Source: Chloroflexota bacterium
Lineage (GTDB): Bacteria > Chloroflexota > Anaerolineae > Aggregatilineales > Phototrophicaceae
Assembly (NCBI GenBank): GCA_003242205.1
Contig: QGUR01000094.1
Span: 1-14,851 of the forward strand
DNA length: 14,851 bases
Direction: 5' to 3'
Below, piece after piece: positions 1 through 7,028 of the stretch (its first letter is position 1; the number at the start of each line of letters is the position of its first letter). The notes under the pieces were generated by a model that was not told the DNA's origin, made no database searches, and worked only from the letters and a program-made list of their open reading frames with translations. The position numbers and the translations under genes are program-made.

Positions 1-2
1 TT

Positions 3-1706
3 GGGCAGGCGGAATTTTCGCGGGTTTTTGTGCGACTTGCCATCACGCCGTTCTTTGATATCGCGATGGACGACGCCCTGCAGTGCGTGAAGGGCCTGAC
101 GCCGCCGCCGGGCTACATGCGCGCGCTCAAGGCGGAAGGTGGCGGCCTGCTGATCGACAATACGGCAGACGCCAGCCCGGCCAGCGCCAGCGACATGCTT
201 GACTGGCTGCAGGCCGCCCGGTCGGGCGGCCGGTCGGTGGTCATTCTGGGCGATCTGCATATCGATGAGAACCAGAGCGAACAGGCGCATCGCGCGCTCG
301 GCAACCGGGCGGCGGAGGTTGCCGATCTTTTCATCGGTCAGGGGGCTGGCGCGGCGGCGGCCATTCGTGGAGCGCTGGAAGCCGGGTTCAGCCGCAGTCA
401 AGCTACCATCACCTTTCAGCCCGCCGAAACAATCGCCCGGTTGCGGGGCGACGGCCCTTTACGAGCGGACGATGTCATCGTCGTTGCCGGCGGCGCGGCG
501 GCGGGAATGGAACGTGTCGTGCGCGCCTTGCTGGCCGATCCCGCCGATGCCGGGCTGCTGGCCCGCGTAGGCCATGAGACGCCGCAGCTCAGCTTTGAAG
601 GGCCAACCCGGCAAAGCTGGATCGAGGTCGATCTGGAGGCGCTTGCGAATAACGTCCGCCAGTTGAAGGCGATGGTCGGGCCGCATGTCGAACTGGCGGC
701 GGTCGTGAAGGCCGACGCCTATGGCGTGGGAGCGGTTTCGGTGGGCCGGACGGCGCTGCTGAACGGCGCGCAGCGGCTGGCGGTTGCATCGATCCATGAG
801 GCGCTGGAGTTGCGCGAAGCCGGCGTGCAGGAACCCATTCTGGTGCTCAGCTATACGCCGCCGTCATTTGCCCGCCACGCAGCGCGGCATGGGATTGCCA
901 TCACGGTTTACGATGCCGGTCTGGCCCGCGCGTATGATCGGGCTGCGGCAGCGACAGGCCGGCGTCTGCGCGTGCATCTGAAGGTCGACACGGGCATGGG
1001 GCGTCTGGGGGTGCTGCCCGGAGAGGCTCGATCGCTCATGCGCCTGTTGCGCTCGTTGCCCAATCTGGAGGTCGAAGGCGTTTTCACGCACTTTTCGACA
1101 GCCGATGAAGACCCAGACTATGTGGCCGAGCAGGCGCGTGTTTTCCGGTCTGTGCTGGAAGAACTGGACGCTTCCGGCGCGCGCCCCGGCATGGTTCACG
1201 CGGCGAATTCGGCGGCGACGCTGGCGTTTCCCGAATATCACTTCGACATGGTGCGCGTTGGGCTGGCGCTGCACGGCCTTTCGCCTTCCGAGCAGGTACG
1301 CGTGCCGGAGACATTCCGCCCCGTGCTGAGCTGGAAAACGTTTGTCGCGCAGGTCAAAACGCTGCCGGACGGCCATCCCGTTGGCTATGGCAACACATAC
1401 CGCTGTGAGGGCGAGCAGCGCATTGCCATTCTGCCGGTGGGCTATGCCGATGGGTTTCGCCGCGCGCCTCGTCACTGGAGCCACGTGCTGATTCGCGGGC
1501 AGCGCGCGCCGGTCGTCGGGCGCGTGAGCATGGAAAAGACGGCTGTCAACGTGACGCAGATACCCGACGTGGCGATTGGCGATGAAGTGGTGCTGCTCGG
1601 CCAGCAGGGAGATACGCGTATCACGGCGGATGAGATTGCACGAGACCTCGGCACGATCAGCTATGAGGTGCTGACCAGCATTCTGGCGCGTGTTCCGCGA
1701 AGATAG
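3..1706 (+). CDS. alr: MurF C-terminal domain fused to alanine racemase (5' end outside window)
   Basis: The frame is open to the left edge, so the GTG at 30 is probably internal and the true start lies upstream. Numbering from that GTG, residues 1-185 resemble the Mur ligase C-terminal domain of MurF (UDP-MurNAc-tripeptide:D-Ala-D-Ala ligase): an IDNT segment near 42-45 and VILGDL near 71. Residues 194-558 are a full-length PLP alanine racemase (L-Ala to D-Ala). The PLP lysine K227 sits in VVKADAYG, a lysine at the usually carbamylated position is K318 in HLKVDTGMGRLG, the catalytic tyrosine Y453 is in GYGNTY, and GYADGFRR is at 471-478. MurF-Alr fusions are known in Bacteroidetes and some other phyla; the fusion couples D-Ala synthesis with D-Ala-D-Ala attachment in the cytoplasm. 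Oddities: the usual MurF YNANP signature reads ADASP, and the usual Alr SMDQ reads SMEK. The racemase call is firm. The MurF call rests on the visible C-terminal third only. Confidence 0.9.
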   Translation, partial: GQAEFSRVFVRLAITPFFDIAMDDALQCVKGLTPPPGYMRALKAEGGGLLIDNTADASPASASDMLDWLQAARSGGRSVVILGDLHIDENQSEQAHRALGNRAAEVADLFIGQGAGAAAAIRGALEAGFSRSQATITFQPAETIARLRGDGPLRADDVIVVAGGAAAGMERVVRALLADPADAGLLARVGHETPQLSFEGPTRQSWIEVDLEALANNVRQLKAMVGPHVELAAVVKADAYGVGAVSVGRTALLNGAQRLAVASIHEALELREAGVQEPILVLSYTPPSFARHAARHGIAITVYDAGLARAYDRAAAATGRRLRVHLKVDTGMGRLGVLPGEARSLMRLLRSLPNLEVEGVFTHFSTADEDPDYVAEQARVFRSVLEELDASGARPGMVHAANSAATLAFPEYHFDMVRVGLALHGLSPSEQVRVPETFRPVLSWKTFVAQVKTLPDGHPVGYGNTYRCEGEQRIAILPVGYADGFRRAPRHWSHVLIRGQRAPVVGRVSMEKTAVNVTQIPDVAIGDEVVLLGQQGDTRITADEIARDLGTISYEVLTSILARVPRR

Positions 1707-1711
1707 AATCC

Positions 1712-1770
1712 GCCGGGGCAGTGTAAGGAATAGCTCGATACCGCTTTCCCCGATACTGCTCCGGCTTTTT
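1712..1770 (+). terminator. Intrinsic terminator after the racemase gene
   Basis: An 11-bp stem (GCCGGGGCAGT at 1712-1722 with ACTGCTCCGGC at 1755-1765, one G-U pair) is followed directly by TTTTT at 1766-1770. The loop is unusually long (32 nt). The position just after the stop codon fits a Rho-independent terminator. Confidence 0.65.
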
Positions 1771-1816
1771 CTCCATGCCCTGCGACCTGCGCGCGGTTCG
1801 CGTTTCCGCCGTCTGG

Positions 1817-1822
1817 TACAAT
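1817..1822 (+). promoter_or_regulatory. Candidate -10 element upstream of queG
   Basis: TACAAT lies 33 nt before the queG start codon and after the terminator of the preceding gene, so a promoter is expected here. No good -35 hexamer is seen at 16-18 bp, so the call is tentative. Confidence 0.35.
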
Positions 1823-1855
1823 AGCGGCCTCTGATAGCACAAACACTTTCAGCAC

Positions 1856-2986
1856 ATGCTTTTTCCCTCCGAACGGCTGAAATCCAGAGCGCTGGAGCTT
1901 GGCTTCAATCTGGTCGGCATCACGCCCGCGCAGCCGTCGCCTACGCTGGACGCCTACCTGCGCTGGATAGAAGCGGGCATGCATGGCGACATGGGCTATA
2001 TGGCGCGGCCCGATCGCGTCGAGCGTCGCCGGGATCTCAACGTCATTTTGCCCGGCGTGCGTTCGCTGGTCGTTGTCGGGCTGGATTACACGGCCAGCCT
2101 GCCGGACGAGCTTTTGAACGATCCAAGTCGCGGGCGGTTTGCCGCTTATGCGTGGGGGCTGGACTACCACGAGGTCATGCTGCCGCGCCTCGAAGCGCTG
2201 GCCGAATGGCTGGCGGAGGAAAGCGGGCTGTCGCTGCGCCAGCGGGCTTATGTCGATACCGGGCCGTTGCTGGAACGCAGTCACGCCCAACAGGCCGGGC
2301 TTGGGTTCATCGGCAAGAATACGATGCTGATCCATCCGCGCCGGGGAAGCACGTTCTTTCTGGGCGAGTTGATGACCGATCTCGAATTTGATCGCTACGA
2401 TGAGCCGGGGCGGGAAACGATGTGCGGCTCCTGCACCCGCTGTCTCGTCGCCTGCCCGACGCGCGCGTTTCCACGCCCGCACGTGCTGGATGCGCGGCGC
2501 TGCATCAGTTACCTGACGATTGAAAACAAGGGCTGGATTGATCCGGCGCTGCGTCCCTTGATGGGTAATTGGGTCTATGGCTGCGATGTGTGTCAGGATG
2601 TATGTCCGTGGCAGCGCTTTGCCGTGCCAACCCGCGTCGAGGCCTTTCGTATCGACGATCCCAACCGCGCCGCGCCGCCGCTGCTCGAACTGCTGGCGCT
2701 GGACGATGAACGCTTCCGCGCGCGCTATGCCGGTTCGCCGGTCGAGCGCCTTCGGCGGGACAGGCTGGTGCGGAATGCCTGTGTCGCCGCCGGCAACTGG
2801 GGCGATGAATCCGCAATGCCGCTACTTGCGTCGCTGTTAGCCGACAGAAGCCCGTTGGTTCGCGGCCATGCCGCATGGGCGCTCAGCCGGATTGGCGGCA
2901 GCGCCGGGCAGCAGATGCTCAGGCGGCATTACGACACCGAGCCGGATGAGGAAGTGCGCCGTGAAATTCAGGCTGTAATAAGCTAA
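1856..2986 (+). CDS. queG: Epoxyqueuosine reductase QueG with C-terminal HEAT repeats
   Basis: This cobalamin- and iron-sulfur-dependent enzyme reduces epoxyqueuosine to queuosine at position 34 of tRNAs with GUN anticodons, the last step of Q synthesis, in the cytoplasm. The protein has 376 residues, the usual length. The catalytic aspartate is D134 in the hallmark YVDTGPLLER, followed by GFIGKN at 150-155. Two 4Fe-4S cysteine groups are clear: C190, C193, C196 and C200, then C243, C246 and C250 (CDVCQDVCPW). Residues from about 300 to the end are HEAT-like helices (NACVAAGNWGD, HAAWALSRIGG) that in this family help bind the tRNA. The ATG at 1856 has no clear Shine-Dalgarno sequence, but the homology starts right there (KSRALELGFNLVGI). 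No other queuosine gene is nearby. Confidence 0.95.
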   Translation: MLFPSERLKSRALELGFNLVGITPAQPSPTLDAYLRWIEAGMHGDMGYMARPDRVERRRDLNVILPGVRSLVVVGLDYTASLPDELLNDPSRGRFAAYAWGLDYHEVMLPRLEALAEWLAEESGLSLRQRAYVDTGPLLERSHAQQAGLGFIGKNTMLIHPRRGSTFFLGELMTDLEFDRYDEPGRETMCGSCTRCLVACPTRAFPRPHVLDARRCISYLTIENKGWIDPALRPLMGNWVYGCDVCQDVCPWQRFAVPTRVEAFRIDDPNRAAPPLLELLALDDERFRARYAGSPVERLRRDRLVRNACVAAGNWGDESAMPLLASLLADRSPLVRGHAAWALSRIGGSAGQQMLRRHYDTEPDEEVRREIQAVIS

Positions 2987-2989
2987 AAT
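2961..2989 (+). promoter_or_regulatory. Candidate promoter for the HMA-domain gene
   Basis: GTGAAA (2961-2966, 4 of 6 to the -35 consensus) and TAAAAT (2984-2989, 5 of 6 to the -10 consensus) are separated by 17 bp. The element overlaps the end and stop codon of queG and lies about 50 nt before the next start codon. There is no terminator after queG, so read-through is also possible. Confidence 0.4.
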
Positions 2990-3040
2990 GGCGCGTGTAG
3001 ATAGCCTGTAGGTGGTAAGCGAGGCGAAAGGCGAGGGGTG

Positions 3041-3253
3041 ATGAAGGAAGTCAAGACGTTCCGTGTGCCGAATATCGGTTGTGATGGCTGCGTGCGTACC
3101 ATTCAGAACGAACTGGCGGAGATTCCCGGCGTCACGAAAGTGATCGCCGATCGGGATACAAAAACCGTGGTCGTCGAATGGGAGCCGCCCGCCGACTGGC
3201 CGCAGATCGAGGCGAAGCTGAGGGAAATCGACTACGCGCCGGACGTTGTCTGA
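3041..3253 (+). CDS. Small HMA-domain metal-binding protein (CopZ-like)
   Basis: This 70-residue protein is a single heavy-metal-associated domain. The metal loop is NIGCDGCVRTI with C14 and C17 forming the CxxC site, followed by the typical helix and IPGVTKVIAD strand, then TVVVEWEPP and a second helix ending in IDYAPDVV. Such proteins bind Cu(I) or similar soft metals in the cytoplasm and pass them to ATPases or regulators, but no copper ATPase or CsoR is nearby. The metal is therefore unknown. The ATG at 3041 was chosen over the GTG directly before it (3038), because AAAGG at 3027-3031 gives a better-spaced ribosome site. The gene ends in its own terminator. It is a paralogue of the next gene. 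Confidence 0.8.
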   Translation: MKEVKTFRVPNIGCDGCVRTIQNELAEIPGVTKVIADRDTKTVVVEWEPPADWPQIEAKLREIDYAPDVV

Positions 3254-3274
3254 GCGATTGTACCTGTCACGCTT

Positions 3275-3310
3275 GACCGGCCGGGGCGACAGCCTTGCGC
3301 CGGTCTTTTT
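3275..3310 (+). terminator. Intrinsic terminator after the HMA gene
   Basis: GACCGGC (3275-3281) pairs with GCCGGTC (3299-3305), with a possible inner GGC/GCC pairing, followed by TTTTT at 3306-3310. It lies 22 nt after the stop codon. Confidence 0.7.
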
Positions 3311-3393
3311 GATTTGCATCAACGCGAATAGTCGAGCCATCGGGTAAACTAGGCGCAGAGTAGACAGACTATGCCATCCCGGAGTGTTCGCTG

Positions 3394-3603
3394 ATGAAAA
3401 GCAGGAGTTTTCAACTTCCCATCGTTCAGTCTGAAGAGGAAGCCGAACGCATTGTCTCGACGCTGCAAAGCATTCCCGGTGTGCGTAAAGTTATAGGCAG
3501 CAAACGCACCAAAATCTTCGCCGTTTCCTGGACAGAACCGGCGACGTGGGAGGAGATCGAAAAGACGCTGATGGGAATGAACTACGTCGTCAAGTGGAAA
3601 TAG
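3394..3603 (+). CDS. HMA-fold protein lacking the CxxC metal site
   Basis: This 69-residue protein aligns without gaps to the preceding HMA protein over residues 6-34. Both share F, P, I, L, IPGV and KVI at the same positions, then TK, V, W, EP, W, IE, L and Y; about a third of residues are identical. The metal loop GCDGC of the neighbour is replaced by QSEEE, so both cysteines are gone and the loop is acidic. It therefore probably keeps the ferredoxin-like HMA fold but cannot bind metal in the usual way. It could be a partner or dimerisation subunit of the neighbour, or an orphan copy; function unknown. GGAG at 3381-3384 precedes the ATG by 9 nt. A TAAACT at 3345-3350 could be its -10 box. 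Confidence 0.7.
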   Translation: MKSRSFQLPIVQSEEEAERIVSTLQSIPGVRKVIGSKRTKIFAVSWTEPATWEEIEKTLMGMNYVVKWK

Positions 3604-3607
3604 AAAT

Positions 3608-3631
3608 GAGGCCGGTCATCTGACCGGCCTC
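3608..3631. terminator. Bidirectional hairpin terminator between convergent genes
   Basis: GAGGCCGGTC (3608-3617) and GACCGGCCTC (3622-3631) form a perfect 10-bp stem with a 4-nt ATCT loop. The convergent genes end at 3603 and 3647, and T-rich stretches follow on both sides (TCCATTATT on the + strand, ATTTCTATTT on the - strand). Confidence 0.75.
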
Positions 3632-3646
3632 TCCATTATTAATTGT

Positions 3647-4354
3647 TTATACCGGCGTAGCCAGTTGCACGCCGGGGACGTCCGAAATATCGGCAATGTG
3701 AATGAAGTAAGGGTAGTCGTCAAGGCGATCAACCGCGTTGATGTTACCCGCCAGCGTCATGATGATCGGATAGATGGCGGTTTTCGGGCCGCCGTTTTGC
3801 AATATCGTTTCGCCCGGCGGCATGAGGATGAAAGTCGTTGTCGCGTTGCGTAGCTCAACCCGCGTGCCGGAGGTCATCGGGTAGGATGTGAACCCAAGCC
3901 GGGTTTCGAGTTGCTGGCGCATGTTCTGCACGTCTTCAACCACCAGCCCCAACTCGCCCACGCGGTCGATTTCCAGTTGGTTGGCGACTGCCTGCAGATC
4001 CCGCGGCGCTGCTGATGGAATCAGCGCGATCACGTTTTGCGCCGGGTCGCTGCAAAAGACCGCATTGCGCGAGGCGCTTTTTCCAAGCCCATCACCGCTC
4101 GGCTGGTGCAGCGGTAGCCGCTGGCTTAGCCTGCGTGTAACCGAATCGAAATGGTTTTGGGATACGTGGAAGCCGAAATAATATGAAGGGCGGGTATCCG
4201 GCTCGGCGACTTCAAAGACCAGTTTGGATGTGCCTGCTTCGACGGCGAAACTGCCTTCACGCTCCTCGGCCAGAGGCAATGTGAGCGTGTCGACGTAAAA
4301 CGCTTTCAGTTCGTCCAGCAGGTGTGTCGACAACTGCAGGCCCAGGATCGTCAT
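3647..4354 (-). CDS. VOC/glyoxalase-fold protein, function unknown
   Basis: This 235-residue protein has two halves. Residues 1-115 form a recognisable vicinal-oxygen-chelate module: the ILGLQLSTHLLDELKAFYVD opening, SKLVFEVAEP, YYFGFHVS near 58-65, and the closing strand NAVFCSDPAQNVIALIP. Residues 130-185 look like a weaker second module (VGELGLVVEDVQNMRQQL, then LGF and ILMPPGE). The glutamate that usually follows the DPxGN element is absent (NVIALI), so at least one metal ligand is missing and enzymatic activity is doubtful. The ATG at 4354 was chosen because a near-perfect ribosome site (AAGGAGGAG, 4358-4366) lies just upstream; the longer open frame to 4594 has no family-like sequence. 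It lies downstream of the deaminase gene, separated by 136 bp with its own candidate promoter. Confidence 0.75.
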   Translation of the reverse strand: MTILGLQLSTHLLDELKAFYVDTLTLPLAEEREGSFAVEAGTSKLVFEVAEPDTRPSYYFGFHVSQNHFDSVTRRLSQRLPLHQPSGDGLGKSASRNAVFCSDPAQNVIALIPSAAPRDLQAVANQLEIDRVGELGLVVEDVQNMRQQLETRLGFTSYPMTSGTRVELRNATTTFILMPPGETILQNGGPKTAIYPIIMTLAGNINAVDRLDDYPYFIHIADISDVPGVQLATPV

Positions 4355-4438
4355 GAGCTCCTCCTTGACGATGATGGCCGGTAGCGCGTGACAGGTGGGT
4401 GCTGCCGGTGTGCAAATACGAGCGCAATGTCTGGTGCA

Positions 4439-4468
4439 AGTGTACGCCAGACGCTTTCCTGTTGGCAA
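4439..4468 (-). promoter_or_regulatory. Candidate promoter for the VOC gene
   Basis: On the minus strand TTGCCA (4468-4463) and TACACT (4444-4439) are separated by 18 bp. They match the sigma-70 hexamers at 5 of 6 and 4 of 6 positions. The start codon is about 85 nt downstream. Confidence 0.45.
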
Positions 4469-4490
4469 CGTGCTCGCCCGGCGGCTTTCC

Positions 4491-5093
4491 TCAACGGTTC
4501 GGGTTATCGCCCTGACGGCTGTTGTAGACGAACGCGTTGCTGGCGGCGAACGCCCGGAAAACCTCAATCGCTTTGTCGCGCAGCACGTTGTCAATCAGTT
4601 CGATGCCACGTTTGGCGAGTTCGTCTCGCCAGTCGGGGTGGATTGGGCCTTCGTCAAAGCCGGTGATTTCTTCCAGTTCCGGACCGCTGCCCGCAATCGC
4701 CAGCGAGCGGATGCCCGACCAGAGCGTCGCGCCAAAGCACATCACACATGGACGCCAGTTCACAACCAGTTGGTATGGGGGCATTCCCGGCGCGCCGAGG
4801 TCGTAAGTTTCAAGCATCTGCTGTGCCAGCGAGAGCGTCATGACTTCGGCGTGCGCCGACGAGCAGTTCGACGGGACGACCCGGTTGACGCCGAGGAGGA
4901 CGCGCCTGCCGGTGTCTCGCTCAAACACACCCGCGGCAAACGGCCCGCCCGTGCCATGCTCGAAATTGAGCCGCGAAAACTCGATGACCGCCGCCATGCG
5001 CTCCTCAACGGTCGGCATGACCTCCGGCAACTGCGCCTGTGCCTCAATCGCCCACTGGGGCAGGGCGAGACTGAATTCGCTCAACAGGTTCAT
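4491..5093 (-). CDS. Zinc-dependent nucleoside deaminase family protein
   Basis: This 200-residue cytidine/guanine-deaminase-fold enzyme would hydrolytically deaminate a base or nucleoside in the cytoplasm. The catalytic zinc site is complete: HAE at 81-83 (H81 ligand, E83 proton shuttle) and PCVMC at 115-119 (C116 and C119 ligands). The strand GGPFAAGVFERDTGR at 49-63 and GVNRVVPS precede the HAE as in guanine deaminase and TadA-like proteins. It is longer than TadA (about 155 residues), with about 45 extra N-terminal residues and a C-terminal helix, so it is unlikely to be the tRNA-editing enzyme. The substrate cannot be read from sequence. GAGGAAAA lies just upstream of the ATG at 5093. 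A link with the VOC gene downstream is possible but unproven. Confidence 0.85.
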   Translation of the reverse strand: MNLLSEFSLALPQWAIEAQAQLPEVMPTVEERMAAVIEFSRLNFEHGTGGPFAAGVFERDTGRRVLLGVNRVVPSNCSSAHAEVMTLSLAQQMLETYDLGAPGMPPYQLVVNWRPCVMCFGATLWSGIRSLAIAGSGPELEEITGFDEGPIHPDWRDELAKRGIELIDNVLRDKAIEVFRAFAASNAFVYNSRQGDNPNR

Positions 5094-5128
5094 GGATTTT
5101 CCTCGTGGTGTGAAACTTGGTATGCCAG

Positions 5129-5157
5129 AATCTAGCTATCTTTCATCAGGCAAGCAA
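5129..5157 (-). promoter_or_regulatory. Candidate promoter for the deaminase gene
   Basis: On the minus strand TTGCTT (5157-5152) and TAGATT (5134-5129) are spaced 17 bp, each a modest consensus match. The element lies between the upstream operon's terminator and the deaminase start. Confidence 0.35.
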
Positions 5158-5186
5158 CGGCGGGCGGGAGTATATAGCGGACATGA

Positions 5187-5214
5187 AAAAGCCCCGGTTC
5201 ATGCCGGGGCTTTT
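5187..5214 (-). terminator. Terminator of the sugar operon
   Basis: AAAAGCCCCGG (5187-5197) and CCGGGGCTTTT (5204-5214) form a perfect 11-bp stem with a 6-nt loop. The run of T on the minus strand fits a Rho-independent terminator 17 nt after the rhaM stop. It separates the sugar operon from the co-directional deaminase gene. Confidence 0.85.
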
Positions 5215-5230
5215 GAATTCCAGATGCCGT

Positions 5231-5554
5231 TCAATCGAGGTGGAAGATTTCTTCCAGCTCGATAAAGCTCTGGTCGGGGTGTGCGCCGGGCGGGATTTCA
5301 AAGAACTCGGACATCATCGACTGCCAGCGCGTATTGACCTCGCGTTCGGCCATTGCCGCCTGCGCGGCTTCCAGACTCTCCGGCGTTTCAAAGTAGCCGA
5401 ACAGCAGGCCGTCATCGCGCAGGAACAGCGAGTAATTGTGCCAGCCCGACTCGCGTAGCGCCTGCTGCATTTCAGGCCACACGTTGCGATGGTGTTCCTT
5501 GTATTCTTCCAGCCGGTCCGCTTTGACCTTCAGCATAAAACCGACACGTTTCAT
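5231..5554 (-). CDS. rhaM: L-rhamnose mutarotase
   Basis: The enzyme interconverts the alpha and beta anomers of L-rhamnose, supplying the form used by the isomerase. It has 107 residues, the normal length. Family marks are the opening MKRVGFMLKVKADRLEEY, H21/H22 in EHHRNVWPEM (the histidine region essential in YiiL-type mutarotases), WHNYSLFLR, LFGYFET and the closing EEIFHLD. The ATG is 2 nt after the isomerase stop, and its GGAGG ribosome site lies at the end of the isomerase gene, so the two are translationally linked. It is the last gene of the operon. It is also the strongest evidence that the pathway handles L-rhamnose or a close 6-deoxysugar. Confidence 0.93.
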   Translation of the reverse strand: MKRVGFMLKVKADRLEEYKEHHRNVWPEMQQALRESGWHNYSLFLRDDGLLFGYFETPESLEAAQAAMAEREVNTRWQSMMSEFFEIPPGAHPDQSFIELEEIFHLD

Positions 5555-5556
5555 GA

Positions 5557-7014
5557 TTAACCTCCAACGACGACGAGCTCGATGTCCAACAAACGGGCAA
5601 GTTTTCTGATTTTAGAGACCTGATGGCCGATGCCAAGCGCGCAGTGGTGTGTCGGGCCGTGCTCGCACCAGGCGTTCATAAACGACGCAGGGTCCAGCCC
5701 GAATTTTAGCCGCGAATTGGTATTGCCGATCTGCATGGTGGGGCCGGGGATCGACTCGCCTTCCGCGGCCAGCATTTTTAAGCGGCCATCGGCGGTTTGC
5801 GTCATGCCGAGGATGGTGATCGGCCCGGTTTTGACGCTGAACTCGACCGAGATGCCGTAACCGCGCTTGCCGTGATAGAGGCCAAGCCCGCGCAGCAGCG
5901 GTTTTTTGTCGCTGATGGCGATATGGCCCGGCCCGTCGTGGCCCATCAGCACGAAGTCTTCGTTGAAGTCCATCGCATAGAACTCGGTGTACGAGCCACC
6001 TGCATTCAGCCTGTCCATGATGAACATGGCAATGCAGGTTTTCAGGTCGCCTTCGCCGGAAGCAGGCACGCCGCGCGCCGTCAGCAGCGAGTTGCCGACG
6101 ATCAATGAAGCGCCCAGCTCTTCGAAGCGGTTGCCATCCCAGCCGCGGTAGTAGTAGGTCAGGCCGTCGAGGTTGAAGTCGCGCACCAGCCGGTCCAGCC
6201 CGCACGCTACCTGCGCCGACCAGCGCAGCCCTTCCTCGGTCACAGGCATCGAGATTCGATCCCTGCCGGGTTCGGCGATTTCAAAGACCTCGCGGATTTC
6301 CGCGATTTTGGCGTCGATCTCGGCGTCGCCGACGGCATTCACGCGCGTATCGAGGTCGTCCATTTCCAGCACCTCGATGTGCGTGCCCAACTGCGCGTGA
6401 TGCATGGTGAAGTCCGAATACATGTCGAGCATGCCAGGATAGGTATGGCCCAGGAAGCCGATGCGGCTGTAGTTCAGTTCGCGCATGACACTGGCGGCCT
6501 GTATCCATTCCTTAATCTCGCGCCAGGCCCGCTCGTAGTACTGGTTGGCGTGGCCTTCCGCCGGGCGCAGCAAGCCGGAAACGACGTTGAAGGTGATGCG
6601 GCTGCGTGCAAAGGCGTTCGAGATTTCCGGCACACAGCAGGCGCAGCACATCTCCAGCCATTTGCCCGTGTCGACGTTGGGATAATCGAGCGCGGCCTGC
6701 GGCTGGAGATTGAGAATCAGCACCGGCGCGCGGCGGCGTTGTACTGCGGGCAACACCTGCGATGATGTGGCATATGTGCCGACGTAACAGACGATGAGAT
6801 CGACATTTTCCTGCGCGAAGAAATCCCCGGCGGCCTGTGCGGCGGGCGCGGTATCGACCAATCCTGCCGAGGCGACGGTTGCGCCCATTTCGCGCAGCCG
6901 CGTTTCGATTTCGCTCTGGTAACCTTCGAGGCTTTCTTTCAGGCCCTCGAATTGCGGCCAGTAGGCGGCCAGCCCGATGCCAAAGACGCCAATTTTCGCT
7001 TTCGTACGATCCAT
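5557..7014 (-). CDS. Sugar isomerase of the L-arabinose/L-fucose isomerase superfamily
   Basis: This 485-residue protein is expected to convert an aldose to its ketose with a divalent metal. The C-terminal half carries the family's metal and catalytic residues in the AraA order: E321 in GEGDLKT, E344 in SYTEFYAMDF, H359 in MGHDGPGH, and the HH pair 456-457 in EHGPTHHCALGIGH. The N-terminal half has Rossmann-like strands (KIGVFGIGLAAYWPQF, VDLIVCYVGTYATSS). It is not the usual RhaA and shows no TIM-barrel RhaI motifs. Because rhaM follows 2 nt later, it may act as a non-orthologous L-rhamnose isomerase; L-fucose or L-arabinose are alternatives. A cysteine cluster CCACC (123-127) is odd. GAGG lies 7 nt before the ATG, and the permease stop is 14 nt upstream. 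Confidence 0.85.
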   Translation of the reverse strand: MDRTKAKIGVFGIGLAAYWPQFEGLKESLEGYQSEIETRLREMGATVASAGLVDTAPAAQAAGDFFAQENVDLIVCYVGTYATSSQVLPAVQRRRAPVLILNLQPQAALDYPNVDTGKWLEMCCACCVPEISNAFARSRITFNVVSGLLRPAEGHANQYYERAWREIKEWIQAASVMRELNYSRIGFLGHTYPGMLDMYSDFTMHHAQLGTHIEVLEMDDLDTRVNAVGDAEIDAKIAEIREVFEIAEPGRDRISMPVTEEGLRWSAQVACGLDRLVRDFNLDGLTYYYRGWDGNRFEELGASLIVGNSLLTARGVPASGEGDLKTCIAMFIMDRLNAGGSYTEFYAMDFNEDFVLMGHDGPGHIAISDKKPLLRGLGLYHGKRGYGISVEFSVKTGPITILGMTQTADGRLKMLAAEGESIPGPTMQIGNTNSRLKFGLDPASFMNAWCEHGPTHHCALGIGHQVSKIRKLARLLDIELVVVGG

Positions 7015-7028
7015 GTTTATGCCTCAAA

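Noticed and set aside
1661..2482. Long minus-strand open frame opposite queG
   Set aside because: It runs antisense to the racemase end and queG, and its translation has no recognisable family features, unlike the clear QueG motifs on the other strand. GC-rich codons create such shadows.
4355..4594. 80-codon N-terminal extension of the VOC protein
   Set aside because: The extension overlaps the deaminase 3' end, contains Arg/Thr/Cys-rich non-family sequence and lies upstream of a near-perfect ribosome site for the ATG at 4354.
4395..5135. 246-codon plus-strand open frame opposite the deaminase
   Set aside because: The opposite strand encodes the HAE and PCxxC zinc motifs with a good ribosome site; this frame has no recognisable features.
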